DNA of 64,000 bases from Rhodobacter aestuarii (GTDB lineage: Bacteria; Pseudomonadota; Alphaproteobacteria; Rhodobacterales; Rhodobacteraceae): NCBI RefSeq assembly GCF_900156655.1, contig NZ_FTOG01000007.1:62001-126000 (forward strand). The letters run 5' to 3'. Positions 18,268-28,146 of this stretch are shown here, one piece after another. The notes beneath the pieces were generated by a model. The model had not been told where the DNA came from. It saw only the letters and a program-made list of their open reading frames with translations, and did not search any database. The translations under genes and the position numbers were made by a program. Each line of letters begins with the position of its first letter. Positions within the stretch are counted from its first letter, which is position 1.

Positions 18268-18945
18268 ATGAAAAACGACCATTTGGAAGTGTCGCGCCTA
18301 CGCGCTGACCTGCTTGACGCGATTGAACCGCATGTGCCCTTTGATGGCTGGTCGGAACCGGCTTTCCAATCGGCAATTTCGGACCTTGGAGTTGATCCGG
18401 CGCTGGCGCGCTTGGCTTGCCCGCGCGGGGCTGTTGATCTGGCGGCGGAATATCACCGTGCCGCCGACCGCGCCTTGGCCAAGGCCTTGGCAGAGGCCAA
18501 TTTTGAAGGGATGCGCTTTCGCGATAAGGTCGCGACCGCTGTTCGGATGCGCTTTGACCTTGTCGACCGTGATCTGGTGAGCCGGGGCGCTTCGGTCTTT
18601 GCCTTGCCGCAAAACGGGGTGATGGGCGCGAAGCTTGTTTGGGAAACGGCGGATCTCATTTGGCGCGCGCTCGGCGACACGAGCGAAGATTACAACTGGT
18701 ATTCGAAACGCCTAACGCTGTCGGGGGTGATTTCTTCGACCACGCTGTTTTGGATTGGCGATGACAGCGAAGGCCATGCCGAAAGCTGGGCGTTCTTGGA
18801 TCACCGGATCGAAAACGTTCTGGCGCTTGATAAGGTCAAATCCGGCCTGATGAAGGTGCCGGGGCTGAAAAACGTTCTCGAAAACCTGCGCCCGCCGTGC
18901 CGCATGGCCGCGCCCGGTCGCTACACGGGCGAGGAACCGGCATGA
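18268..18945 (+). CDS. COQ9 family ubiquinone biosynthesis protein
   Basis: A 225-residue COQ9 homologue. COQ9 has a TetR-like helical fold, binds isoprenoid lipids and helps present quinone intermediates to the hydroxylase COQ7. Recognisable segments are ALARLACPRGAVDLAAEYH near the N-terminus and SEDYNWYSKRLTLSGVISST near residues 139-158, the most conserved stretch of the family, which contacts lipid. Its stop overlaps the ATG of the quinone oxidoreductase gene (ATGA), suggesting an operon with a quinone-related theme. Start ATG at 18268 is the first in frame. Confidence 0.92.
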   Translation: MKNDHLEVSRLRADLLDAIEPHVPFDGWSEPAFQSAISDLGVDPALARLACPRGAVDLAAEYHRAADRALAKALAEANFEGMRFRDKVATAVRMRFDLVDRDLVSRGASVFALPQNGVMGAKLVWETADLIWRALGDTSEDYNWYSKRLTLSGVISSTTLFWIGDDSEGHAESWAFLDHRIENVLALDKVKSGLMKVPGLKNVLENLRPPCRMAAPGRYTGEEPA

Positions 18946-19928
18946 GTGTGCCGCAGCAAATGCAATGTATCGAAATCGCGGCGCCCGGTGGGCCCGAGGT
19001 TTTGAAGCTTTCCAGCCGCGCTGTTCCGGTGCCGGGGCCGGGAGAATTGCTGATTGAGGTCGCTTGGGCAGGCGTAAACCGCCCCGATGCGCTGCAACGG
19101 GCAGGCGCCTATAAAGCGCCGCCAAGTGCATCAGACCTGCCGGGGCTGGAATGTTCGGGCATCGTCGCGGCCGTCGGCCCCGAGGTGACGGGCTGGCAAG
19201 TGGGTGATGCGGTATGCGCGCTTTTGCCCGGTGGCGGCTATGCCGAATATGCAACCTGCCCGGCGGTGCATGCCCTGCCGATTCCGCATGGGGTGAGCCT
19301 GCGCGATGCGGCTTGTTTGCCCGAGACTTGCTTCACCGTGTGGTCCACCGTGGTGATGCGCGGCGGGTTGAAGGCGGGGGAACGGTTTTTGGTGCATGGC
19401 GGCTCGTCCGGGATTGGCACCACGGCGATCCAAATTGCCACCGCGCTTGGTGCGCGGGTCTGGGCCACGGCGGGCAGCGCTGAGAAATGCGCCGCCTGTG
19501 ATGCCCTTGGCGCCACGGCCATCAATTACCGCGAGGCCGATTTTGTGGAGGTATTGCGCGCTGAGGGCGGCGCGAACCTTGTGCTTGATATGGTCGGCGG
19601 CAGCTACATTGCCCGCAATATCAAGGCCATGGCGGATGATGCACGGATGGTCTTCATCGCGTTTTTGGAAAGCCCCAAGGCCGAGTTGAACTTTGCCCAG
19701 ATCATGCTGCGCCGCCTGACCATCGCCGGGGCCACGCTGCGCCCGCAATCTGATGCCGCCAAGGCCGAGATTGCGCGGCAATTGCAAGCCGAGGTGTGGC
19801 CGATGGTGGAGGCCGGCAAGCTCAAAGTGGTGCATGACAGCACTTATCCGCTTGCGGAGGCGGCGGCGGCCCATGCGCGGATGGAGACGAACGCCCATAT
19901 CGGAAAGATCGTTTTGAAGGTTCGCTAG
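18942..19928 (+). CDS. NAD(P)H quinone oxidoreductase, PIG3/zinc-less MDR family
   Basis: Medium-chain dehydrogenase/reductase of 328 residues without the zinc ligands of alcohol dehydrogenases. Characteristic segments are the N-terminal AWAGVNRPDALQRAGAYKAP, the LPGLECSGIVAAVG strand, and the nucleotide-binding loop VHGGSSGIGTTAIQIATALG (about residues 150-170). PIG3-type enzymes reduce quinones with NADPH. The ATG at 18942 overlaps the coq9 stop codon by the ATGA junction, and the first residues MSVPQQMQCIEIAAPGG match the family start. Confidence 0.93.
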   Translation: MSVPQQMQCIEIAAPGGPEVLKLSSRAVPVPGPGELLIEVAWAGVNRPDALQRAGAYKAPPSASDLPGLECSGIVAAVGPEVTGWQVGDAVCALLPGGGYAEYATCPAVHALPIPHGVSLRDAACLPETCFTVWSTVVMRGGLKAGERFLVHGGSSGIGTTAIQIATALGARVWATAGSAEKCAACDALGATAINYREADFVEVLRAEGGANLVLDMVGGSYIARNIKAMADDARMVFIAFLESPKAELNFAQIMLRRLTIAGATLRPQSDAAKAEIARQLQAEVWPMVEAGKLKVVHDSTYPLAEAAAAHARMETNAHIGKIVLKVR

Positions 19929-19955
19929 AGCCTTCTCCAACCGAGGGAGGAGAAA

Positions 19956-20411
19956 ATGACCAAAGGACGTTTTACCCTGCTCGACGGGTTTCCCGCCGAT
20001 GTTCTGGCGGTGGAGGCGCATGGGCGGATCGACCATGATGCCTATGTAGAAGATCTGATCCCCGCGGTAGAAGAACGCCTTACCGCTGCCGGGCGGCTCA
20101 AATTGCTTTACGCGCTGGGGGCGGATTTCGAGGGGTTCACCGCAGGCGCGATGTTTGAAGATGGCAAGGTTGGGCTGTTGCATCTGGCCGATTTTGCCCG
20201 CATCGCGGTGGTGAGTGATGTCGCTTGGATTTCGGCGGGCGTGCGTCTTTTCGCGCCGCTGATCCGTTGCCCGGTGCGCACTTTCCCGCGTGCCGAAATG
20301 GCTGAGGCACGGGTTTGGATTAGTGCCGATCCGGAGCGGGCAGGTGGGCCCGAAGTGGCCGCGGATCAAAAGCTTATGATGCTCGAAGATCGCGAGCCGC
20401 CTGCCAGCTAA
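19956..20411 (+). CDS. SpoIIAA-like (STAS-related) protein
   Basis: A 151-residue protein of the SpoIIAA-like group, which shares the STAS/CRAL-TRIO-type fold and is of unknown function in Gram-negative bacteria. It shows the usual pattern: an opening strand FPADVLAVEAHGRIDHDAY, then RLKLLYALGADFEGFTAGAMFED, then RIAVVSDVAWISAGVRLFAPLI. A strong GAGGGAGGAG ribosome site precedes the ATG. It is 27 bases downstream of the quinone oxidoreductase gene and may belong to the same transcript. Substrate or partner cannot be inferred. Confidence 0.82.
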   Translation: MTKGRFTLLDGFPADVLAVEAHGRIDHDAYVEDLIPAVEERLTAAGRLKLLYALGADFEGFTAGAMFEDGKVGLLHLADFARIAVVSDVAWISAGVRLFAPLIRCPVRTFPRAEMAEARVWISADPERAGGPEVAADQKLMMLEDREPPAS

Positions 20412-20414
20412 GTT

Positions 20415-21050
20415 TTAGCGCACCCGTTCCATCAGCGCGTCTGTCATCCGGCAGTCGCGCGCCACATCCGTGCCGCAAGCGCGGGGAGTAAGGTCTTTGC
20501 TCAGGCAAATCCGCACCTCGTCGATGCGGCCCTGATCGCAGGTCACGGTCACCATATCGGGGCGAAGGTTTGGATTGGCCTCCAAAAACGCCTCTTCCAC
20601 CACTTTCGCGGGCAAGCGCACATCTTTGTTGAGCTGTTGAAACACCCACGGGACGGTGATGCTTTCATAGGCCGCGCGGGCCTGCGCAAAGTAGTCGGTC
20701 GCGGAAAGCCCTGCGCAGCGGCCATGTTTCTTCCATTGGTACCAAGCCGCGCCGTCAGACCCCATAATGTCTTCCATCGCCGCCGTTTGCGCGCGCGAGG
20801 GGTTGCGCGCCGTGGTGCGGCAATAGCTGGGCCAGCCGCTTTCATATTGCGGCCAAAGCCCGTGCAAAACGAAATGCGCATCATTGGTCGGGTCGCATTG
20901 CGCGGCATCGCGGCCCGCGCCCTCGGTCGCACACCAGCCCGGCGCCCAACTGAGCGAAAGAACGTAATAGTCAAAATCGCCCGCTTGCTCGCCTTCGGCC
21001 CAAGCAGGCATGGCCAAAAGCGCGGCGCATGCAATCGCTAAAACGCGCAT
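20415..21050 (-). CDS. exported ribonuclease T2
   Basis: Secreted RNase of the T2/RNase I family, 211 residues with an N-terminal signal peptide (residues 1-18, ending AWA). Both catalytic blocks are intact: HGLWPQ with H63, and QWKKHGRC with H109. Paired cysteines fit periplasmic folding. It degrades RNA nonspecifically for nutrient salvage. The start at 21050 is chosen because the signal peptide begins there and GGAAAGAG precedes it; the frame is open 300 bases further upstream but nothing there resembles the family. Convergent with the SpoIIAA-like gene. Confidence 0.93.
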   Translation of the reverse strand: MRVLAIACAALLAMPAWAEGEQAGDFDYYVLSLSWAPGWCATEGAGRDAAQCDPTNDAHFVLHGLWPQYESGWPSYCRTTARNPSRAQTAAMEDIMGSDGAAWYQWKKHGRCAGLSATDYFAQARAAYESITVPWVFQQLNKDVRLPAKVVEEAFLEANPNLRPDMVTVTCDQGRIDEVRICLSKDLTPRACGTDVARDCRMTDALMERVR

Positions 21051-21183
21051 TTTCTCTTTCCTCCGCGCGGTTTCGGGCCTATATAGGCCGACAATTCCCC
21101 ACCAGAAATGGACCGCGGCCGGGGGGAAGCCCAGGCCGCAGCCGGTTTCACGGCTCGGGTAAGATTTGTAAAGGATGGCCCCG

Positions 21184-21966
21184 ATGACGAACAAGCCCCT
21201 GATGGCAAAGGCCACGGCCGTTTGGCTGGTGGACAATACCACGCTCAGCTTCAAGCAGATCGCTGATTTCTGCGGCATGCATGAACTTGAGGTGCAAGGG
21301 ATCGCCGATGGTGATGTGGCGGCGGGCGTGAAGGGCCAAGACCCGGTTGCCGGCAACCAACTCGACGCGAAAGAGATCGAAAAGGGCGAGAAAGATCCGC
21401 TCTATAAGCTGCGTCTCAAGTTTAACGCGGCGGCTGTGGGCGAAGACAAGCGCCGTGGACCGCGCTACACGCCGCTGTCGAAACGCCAAGACCGCCCGAA
21501 CGCGATCCTGTGGCTGGTGAAATTCCACCCTGAATTGGCCGATGCGCAAATCGCGCGTCTGGTGGGCACGACCAAGCCGACCATCGCCTCAATCCGCGAG
21601 CGGACGCACTGGAACATCGCCAATATGACCGCGATCGATCCGGTGGCTTTGGGCCTGTGCCGACAGTCGGAGCTTGACAGCGAAGTACAAAAAGCCGCCA
21701 AGAAACGCGCGGCCGAAGGCGTGATGAGCGATGACGAGCGCCGGAAATTGGTCTCGACCGAGCAAAGCCTTGGCATGGATACCGAGCCGCGCCTGCCCGG
21801 TGCGATTGCGGAGCTTGAAGGCTTCACCCTTGGCAGCGGGTCGTCGAATGCCGATGACGAGCCGAAAGAAGACCCGAAAGACTTCTCGGATGCGGATAGC
21901 TTCTTCAACCTGCCGCATGGCGATGATGAAGAGGATGACGAGGAAGACAGCGGCCCGATCCGCTAA
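21184..21966 (+). CDS. trcR: DUF1013 cell-cycle regulator, TrcR-like
   Basis: A 260-residue DUF1013 protein. The founding member, TrcR of Sinorhizobium/Rhodobacter-type bacteria, is an alphaproteobacterial cell-cycle transcription regulator associated with RNA polymerase. Features are the N-terminal MAKATAVWLVDNTTLSFKQI with a helix-turn-helix-like DFCGMHELEVQGIADG, the central LKFNAAAVGEDKRRGPRYTP and QDRPNAILWLVKFHPELAD, a second HTH-like region IARLVGTTKPTIASIRERTH, and an acidic C-terminal tail. The start at 21184 is preferred over 21175 because AAGGA is then eight bases upstream. It stands alone with its own terminator. Confidence 0.9.
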   Translation: MTNKPLMAKATAVWLVDNTTLSFKQIADFCGMHELEVQGIADGDVAAGVKGQDPVAGNQLDAKEIEKGEKDPLYKLRLKFNAAAVGEDKRRGPRYTPLSKRQDRPNAILWLVKFHPELADAQIARLVGTTKPTIASIRERTHWNIANMTAIDPVALGLCRQSELDSEVQKAAKKRAAEGVMSDDERRKLVSTEQSLGMDTEPRLPGAIAELEGFTLGSGSSNADDEPKEDPKDFSDADSFFNLPHGDDEEDDEEDSGPIR

Positions 21967-21990
21967 GCTGCCTCAAACGGTAAGTTTGGA

Positions 21991-22022
21991 GCCCTTCCGC
22001 AATGCGGGAGGGCTTTTCTTTT
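21991..22022 (+). terminator. terminator of trcR
   Basis: GCCCTTCCGC-AAT-GCGGGAGGGC forms a 10-bp stem with one G-T pair and a three-base loop, followed by TTTTCTTTTG. It lies 24 bases after the trcR stop. Confidence 0.85.
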
Positions 22023-22042
22023 GCCCGCATGACTTGCCCAAC

Positions 22043-22074
22043 AAAAAAGGCGCCCCGAAAGGAGCGCCTTTTCT
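22043..22074 (-). terminator. terminator of efp
   Basis: On the minus strand AAAAGGCGCTCC-TTTC-GGGGCGCCTTTTTT forms a 12-bp stem with one mismatch and ends in a run of T. It starts about 20 bases after the efp stop codon. Confidence 0.82.
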
Positions 22075-22092
22075 AAAGCCTAGAGGGGCCAA

Positions 22093-22662
22093 TCAGTCTT
22101 TGGCGCGCTCAACATAGGAGTTGTCTGCGGTGTTGATGATGATCCGGGTGCCCACACCGATATGCGGCGGCACCATCACGCGAATGCCCCCGGTGCATTG
22201 CGCGGGCTTGTAGCTCGACGAGGCGGTTTGGCCTTTGACCACCGGCTCGGTCTCTTCCACTTCGACCGTCACTTTTTGCGGCAGTTCGATCGACAGCGCC
22301 ACGCCTTCATGCAGCAGCAGCCAAACGCGGATGCCGTCGCGCAGGTGCACTTTGGCATCGCCGATCACGTCTTCACCCACGGTGAGCTGTTCGTAGTTTT
22401 GCGGGTTCATGAAGTGATAGCCTTCGCCATCTTCATAGAGGAAATCGAATTCCTCTTCATCGACGTGGGCTTTTTCGACCGAGTCCACGGTGCGCCAGCG
22501 CTCTTGCACCTTCACGCCATCCGAGATGCGGCGCATCTCGACTTGGGTCACCGAGTTGCCCTTGCCGGGGTGAATGTTTTCGGCGTTGATAACGACGTGC
22601 AGCACGCCGTTGAGGTCGATCACGTTGCCCTTACGGATCGAGGAAGCGATCACTTTAGCCAT
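22093..22662 (-). CDS. efp: elongation factor P
   Basis: Translation factor of 189 residues that rescues ribosomes stalled at polyproline stretches. It has the three beta-barrel domains; the loop HPGKGNSV carries K34, the lysine that is beta-lysylated in bacteria with the EpmAB system. The EFP signature in domain II and the C-terminal [22 protein letters not shown] are present. The start at 22662 gives [14 protein letters not shown], the usual N-terminus, although the frame is open to 22683. It is divergent from epmA, the ligase that modifies K34. Confidence 0.97.
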   Translation of the reverse strand: MAKVIASSIRKGNVIDLNGVLHVVINAENIHPGKGNSVTQVEMRRISDGVKVQERWRTVDSVEKAHVDEEEFDFLYEDGEGYHFMNPQNYEQLTVGEDVIGDAKVHLRDGIRVWLLLHEGVALSIELPQKVTVEVEETEPVVKGQTASSSYKPAQCTGGIRVMVPPHIGVGTRIIINTADNSYVERAKD

Positions 22663-22757
22663 TGTCACGGTCCTATATGTCAAAAGCAGGCTCTGGCGCC
22701 CGGATGGCGAAGCGCCTAAACCAATACGAGCCCTATTTCCAGTAAAAAGCCCTGACC

Positions 22758-23807
22758 ATGTCTTCGACCCCTTGGTGGCACCCTGACCGTCATGCCGACC
22801 GCAGGCCCGCGCTTATGGCGCGGGCGCGTATTCAAGCGGCGCTGCGCCGCTGGCTGGAGGGGGAAGGGTTCCTTGAGGTGGACCCGGTCGCGCTTCAGAT
22901 CAGCCCCGGCAATGAGGCGCATCTGCACGGTTTTGCGACCACGGCGATTGGCAATGACGGCGCCCCGGTTGAGATGTTCCTGCATACCTCGCCTGAATTT
23001 GCGATGAAAAAGCTGCTTGCCGCTGGGGAGCGCCGCATCGCCGCCTTTGCCCATGTGTGGCGCAACCGCGAGCGCGGCGCGTTGCACAGCCCAGAATTCA
23101 CCATGCTCGAATGGTATCGCGTCGGCGAAGATTACACGGGGCTGATGCAAGATTGCGCCGCGATGCTGCGTCTTGCGGCAGAGGCGGCGGGCAGCACGCT
23201 TTTGCGCTATAAGGGGATTGAGTGCGACCCGTTTGCGGAGCCTGAGCGGCTTTCGGTCGCGGAGGCGTTTGAGCGTTATGCAGGGCTTGATCTTCTCGCT
23301 ACTTGCGGCTGTGGCGGCATCACCGATGCTGAGGGGCTGCGCGATCAATGCCTTGCGGCGGGCATTGAGGTGGGCGATGCCGATACGTGGTCGCTGATGG
23401 TCTCCAAGGTGCTGGTGGCGCAGGTGGAACCGCATCTAGGTCACGGGCGTGCGACGATCTTAGACCGTTACCCCTTGGCAGAGGCTGCCTTGGCCCGCCC
23501 GGCCCCCGATGATCCGCGCGTGGCGGAACGGTTTGAGCTTTACGCCTGCGGGGTGGAACTGGCCAATGGCTTTGGCGAATTGACCGATGCAGAGGTTCAG
23601 CGCGCGCGCTTCATGGCAGAGATGGATGAAAAGCAACAGCTTTACGGCGAGCGCTACCCGATTGATGAGGATTTCTTGGCCGCTCTTGCGCATATGCCGG
23701 CCGCCTCGGGCATTGCGCTGGGGTTTGACCGACTCGTGATGCTCGCCACCTCGGCGCCGCGCATTGATGATGTGATCTGGACGCCGGTCTCGGATCAGAT
23801 CGCGTAG
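22758..23807 (+). CDS. epmA: elongation factor P--(R)-beta-lysine ligase
   Basis: Truncated lysyl-tRNA synthetase paralogue (also called GenX/PoxA/YjeA) of 349 residues. It attaches (R)-beta-lysine to K34 of elongation factor P and lacks the tRNA anticodon-binding domain. Class II motifs 2 and 3 are visible: [20 protein letters not shown] near residues 97-116, and [14 protein letters not shown] near the C-terminus. HTSPEFAMK is the family signature near residue 76. It is divergent from efp, so enzyme and target are neighbours. The lysine 2,3-aminomutase EpmB that makes beta-lysine is not in this window. Its stop overlaps the DUF2237 gene by 13 bases. Confidence 0.95.
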   Translation: MSSTPWWHPDRHADRRPALMARARIQAALRRWLEGEGFLEVDPVALQISPGNEAHLHGFATTAIGNDGAPVEMFLHTSPEFAMKKLLAAGERRIAAFAHVWRNRERGALHSPEFTMLEWYRVGEDYTGLMQDCAAMLRLAAEAAGSTLLRYKGIECDPFAEPERLSVAEAFERYAGLDLLATCGCGGITDAEGLRDQCLAAGIEVGDADTWSLMVSKVLVAQVEPHLGHGRATILDRYPLAEAALARPAPDDPRVAERFELYACGVELANGFGELTDAEVQRARFMAEMDEKQQLYGERYPIDEDFLAALAHMPAASGIALGFDRLVMLATSAPRIDDVIWTPVSDQIA

Positions 23808-24163
23808 ACCTGCAACACCTCAAGCGGCACGACTTCGAGTGTGCGTTGATGCGTGCATTCCAGCACGACTTGCGGCGCGCAGCCCTCGTCATGCGCCTCA
23901 AGGAACCGGCCCGCGCAGAGGCACCAGCGCTCGCCGGGTTTGAGGCCGGGAAAGGCGAAATCGGGGCGCGGGGTGGTGAGGTCATTGCCGATATAGCTCG
24001 ACCACGCCAAAAACTCGGCGGTCAGTACCACGCAGACCGTGTGCAGCCCGTGGTCTTCCCAGCAGGTGTTGCACGCGCCATCGCGGAAGAAACCGGTCAT
24101 CGGCGAGACCGAACAGGGCTGCAAGGCGCTGCCCAGAACATTGACCGATTTATCCTTTTCCAT
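23795..24163 (-). CDS. DUF2237 family protein
   Basis: A 122-residue protein of the DUF2237 family, whose function is unknown. Conserved features are the start VNVLGSALQPCSVSPMTGFFRDGACNT (trimmed), with its cysteines, then EDHGLHTVCVVLT and LKPGERWCLCAGRFLEAHDEG. The cysteine count suggests metal binding or redox behaviour, but this is inference. The start at 24163 is supported by an AGGGAGAGACG ribosome site. It is 10 bases after the serine hydrolase gene, so the two are in one operon. Confidence 0.87.
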   Translation of the reverse strand: MEKDKSVNVLGSALQPCSVSPMTGFFRDGACNTCWEDHGLHTVCVVLTAEFLAWSSYIGNDLTTPRPDFAFPGLKPGERWCLCAGRFLEAHDEGCAPQVVLECTHQRTLEVVPLEVLQVYAI

Positions 24164-24173
24164 CGTCTCTCCC

Positions 24174-25337
24174 TCAGTGCGCAGCCTGCGCGATGCGTCG
24201 AAAGAGCGCAAGGTTTTCATCGGTCACGCCTTCGGTATCAAAGCCTCGGTCGGCGGCGTTGACCGCAATCACCATCCGCGCGGCGGGGTTGACGTAGATA
24301 TATTGGCCGTAAATGCCTTGGGCCATGAAATCATTGCCGAAGCGGGCATTGTCTTTGGGCACCCACCATTGGAAGCCATAGCCTGCGCCATCGGCGGCTT
24401 GATGCGATGTTGAGGTGCTGACCCAAGTCTCTGGTACGATTTGGGCCCCGTTCCAAAAGCCCTTTTGCAAGAACATCTGGCCAATGCGGGCATAGTCGCG
24501 GGTGCGCATATTCAGCCCACCCAAAACAAAACCCGTCCCCTCGCCATCAACCAGCATTTCAGGCGCGGCTTCCAGCCCCATCGGCGCGATGATCCGCTCG
24601 GCCATTAAATCCACCGGGTCGCGCCCCGTGGCACCGGCAATCACCATGCCCAGCACATGCGTATCAATCGAAACATAATGCATATGACTGCCCGGCGGAT
24701 GCGCGCGGGTGTGGAGTGAGGCCGCGAAATCATCCATCGAGCCACCAAGCGCCAGCACCCGGCCCATGCGATTGATGTCGCTGTTAAAATCCATGTAATC
24801 CTCGTTGAACCCCACGCCCGAGGACATGGTCAGCACATCGCGGATGGTCGCGCCGTCATAGGCAGAGCCTTTCAGCGCGGGCACGAAACGGACCACCTGA
24901 GCATCGAGATCAGGGATCGTGCCATCTTCGTGCAAGGTGCCAAACAGCGCCGACAGAACCGATTTCGCCATCGACCAAGAGATCCGCAGGTCTTCTGGCC
25001 CGGTGCCTTGGTGATAGCTTTCATGCACGATGCGACCGTCGCGCAAAATGACGAGCGCGGTCACGGCGCGTGCTTTCAGCCAATCCGCCATTTCTGGGGG
25101 GAGCGGCATTTCCGGGCCGGGGGGCAAGGCCGAAATCGGGCCGGGGCCGCGGTCGAGCACTCGGTAATGGAACAGCCGATCCATATGCGAGAAATTCGTG
25201 ACGATGCGTTCTTCTGAGAACAGCGAATTCACCGCCAAAAGACGGGTGATCTCTTCATGCTTGAGCGCGGCAAGGCCTGCAACCAGCACCAAGACCACCA
25301 CCAAAGCGCGCAGGAATATCCGCAAAAACCGCCGCAT
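24174..25337 (-). CDS. serine hydrolase, beta-lactamase/esterase class C family
   Basis: A 387-residue S12-type serine hydrolase. An N-terminal membrane anchor (residues 5-24, FLRIFLRALVVVLVLVAG) places it in the inner membrane facing the periplasm. The nucleophile motif is SWSMAKS (S-x-x-K) near residue 119, the second element is YVS near residue 205, and a third basic triad typical of beta-lactamases is not obvious. Members include esterases, 6-aminohexanoate-dimer hydrolases and peptidases; an antibiotic-resistance role cannot be assumed. The start at 25337 is preceded by GAGGGGGG. It forms an operon with the DUF2237 gene. Confidence 0.88.
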   Translation of the reverse strand: MRRFLRIFLRALVVVLVLVAGLAALKHEEITRLLAVNSLFSEERIVTNFSHMDRLFHYRVLDRGPGPISALPPGPEMPLPPEMADWLKARAVTALVILRDGRIVHESYHQGTGPEDLRISWSMAKSVLSALFGTLHEDGTIPDLDAQVVRFVPALKGSAYDGATIRDVLTMSSGVGFNEDYMDFNSDINRMGRVLALGGSMDDFAASLHTRAHPPGSHMHYVSIDTHVLGMVIAGATGRDPVDLMAERIIAPMGLEAAPEMLVDGEGTGFVLGGLNMRTRDYARIGQMFLQKGFWNGAQIVPETWVSTSTSHQAADGAGYGFQWWVPKDNARFGNDFMAQGIYGQYIYVNPAARMVIAVNAADRGFDTEGVTDENLALFRRIAQAAH

Positions 25338-25400
25338 CTGTGCCCCCCTCGCCGCAAAGGCGGCTGGACGCACGAAACCATGCCCTGCACACAAGAACAA

Positions 25401-25422
25401 GCGGCGGCACATGTGCCGCCGC
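25401..25422 (-). terminator. palindrome after the MarR gene, probable terminator
   Basis: GCGGCGGCACATGTGCCGCCGC is a perfect 22-base palindrome 21 bases after the MarR stop. The minus-strand sequence continues TTGTTCTTG, a weak T-rich tail. It separates the MarR gene from the serine hydrolase operon. Confidence 0.6.
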
Positions 25423-25443
25423 GTCAGTCGCTTGTGCGAAAGA

Positions 25444-25956
25444 TCAGTAGATGTAGCGGATTTGATCCGACCAATAGCGCTCCATGCGGCGCAGGGTGCG
25501 GTTCATTTCATCCATCGCGTCGAGCGTGATGACATTGCGGTCATCCATGCCCTTGGCGTGGCGCTCAAACAGAGCGGTAACGGCCGTGCGCAGGTCCACC
25601 CCTTTGGGCGTCAGCTTTACGCGCACCGAGCGGCGGTCAATCTCGCAGCGCTGGTGGTGCATATAGCCCGTTTCCACCAGCTTCTTCAGGTTGTAGCTCA
25701 CATTCGAGCCCTGATAGTAGCCGCGCGTTTTGAGTTCGCCTGCGGTCACCTCATTCTCGCCGATGTTGAACAACAACAGCGCTTGAACGGGGTTGATCTC
25801 GAGAATACCGAGCCGCTCGAATTCATCCTTGATCACATCCAGCAATAGCCTGTGCAGCCGCTCGACCAGCGAGAGGCTGTCGAGGTAGCAGGCCATCATT
25901 CCGGGGGCGGCGCCTTCTTCCGCATTGGGCGCTTTCATCGGGGTTTGAAACGTCAT
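25444..25956 (-). CDS. MarR family regulator, LdtR-like
   Basis: A winged-helix regulator of 170 residues. The DNA-binding core is YYQGSNVSYNLKKLVETGYM preceded by NEVTAGELKTRG, followed by the wing CEIDRRSVRVKLTPKG. These segments match the LdtR group described in Rhizobiales, where it controls an L,D-transpeptidase gene and osmotic tolerance; no such target is next to it here. Start at 25956 is the longest option; an internal methionine at 25938 is also reasonable as its ribosome site is clearer. Assignment to LdtR rather than general MarR is moderately sure. Confidence 0.83.
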   Translation of the reverse strand: MTFQTPMKAPNAEEGAAPGMMACYLDSLSLVERLHRLLLDVIKDEFERLGILEINPVQALLLFNIGENEVTAGELKTRGYYQGSNVSYNLKKLVETGYMHHQRCEIDRRSVRVKLTPKGVDLRTAVTALFERHAKGMDDRNVITLDAMDEMNRTLRRMERYWSDQIRYIY

Positions 25957-26072
25957 TCCTTACTCCGCCATCCTCGCTTCCTTGAGAGGCAAATTGACGG
26001 AAAAACCCCAAGATAGGGTTAAGGGGTTCTGACTATGATGCCTTTCACAACGAATTTGCGAAGATTGTACGA

Positions 26073-27690
<1,618 letters not shown>

Positions 27691-27717
27691 GGCTGCAAGG
27701 CCTGCGGGGAGAATTGA

Positions 27718-28137
27718 ATGGCTGGCGATCTGCCGGAGTACTACTTCCGGATTCGTGAAAATGGCGCGGCGGTGTTCAAGGTTGATACCGAGAACCGCCA
27801 ACGTCGCATCGAGATGGATCAGATCGCCGTCGTCAATATCAAGAACGGTGAAATCAAGCCGCAAGGCGAGCGTAAACTCTCGGCCGATGATCTGCGCGAG
27901 ATCGAAGGCTGGATGGCAAAGCGGCTCGCCCTGCTGGCGCAGCGCGATATCGATGATATTTTGCGCGCCGTTGATTACCTGAACCTGACCACGCAATGGG
28001 TGCAATCGAAAGCCACCGATGAGCAGTTGGAAGAGGTGACGGATTCTTTGCTGCTTGCCATGCATGATCTGCGCTCGGTCTTGGTGCGCAAAAAAGCCGA
28101 GCGGATGTTGAAATCCATCCCTGAAAGCGAGCGCTAA
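27718..28137 (+). CDS. conserved hypothetical protein downstream of aspartate aminotransferase
   Basis: I do not assign a family to this 139-residue protein. The N-terminal half is a small beta domain (DLPEYYFRIRENGAAVFKVD, then RIEMDQIAVVNIKNGEIKPQ); the C-terminal half is helical (DDILRAVDYLNLTTQWVQSK). It is acidic, soluble and without membrane segments or catalytic motif. It starts 27 bases after the aminotransferase with a good GGGGAG site and may be translated from the same message. Codon use resembles its neighbours, so it is a genuine gene. Confidence 0.77.
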   Translation: MAGDLPEYYFRIRENGAAVFKVDTENRQRRIEMDQIAVVNIKNGEIKPQGERKLSADDLREIEGWMAKRLALLAQRDIDDILRAVDYLNLTTQWVQSKATDEQLEEVTDSLLLAMHDLRSVLVRKKAERMLKSIPESER

Positions 28138-28146
28138 GCGTAGCCT

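Noticed and set aside
24174-25337. Antibiotic-resistance beta-lactamase
   Set aside because: The SxxK and YxS motifs fit the broad S12 family, but the third beta-lactamase triad is not evident and membrane anchoring fits esterase-type members better.
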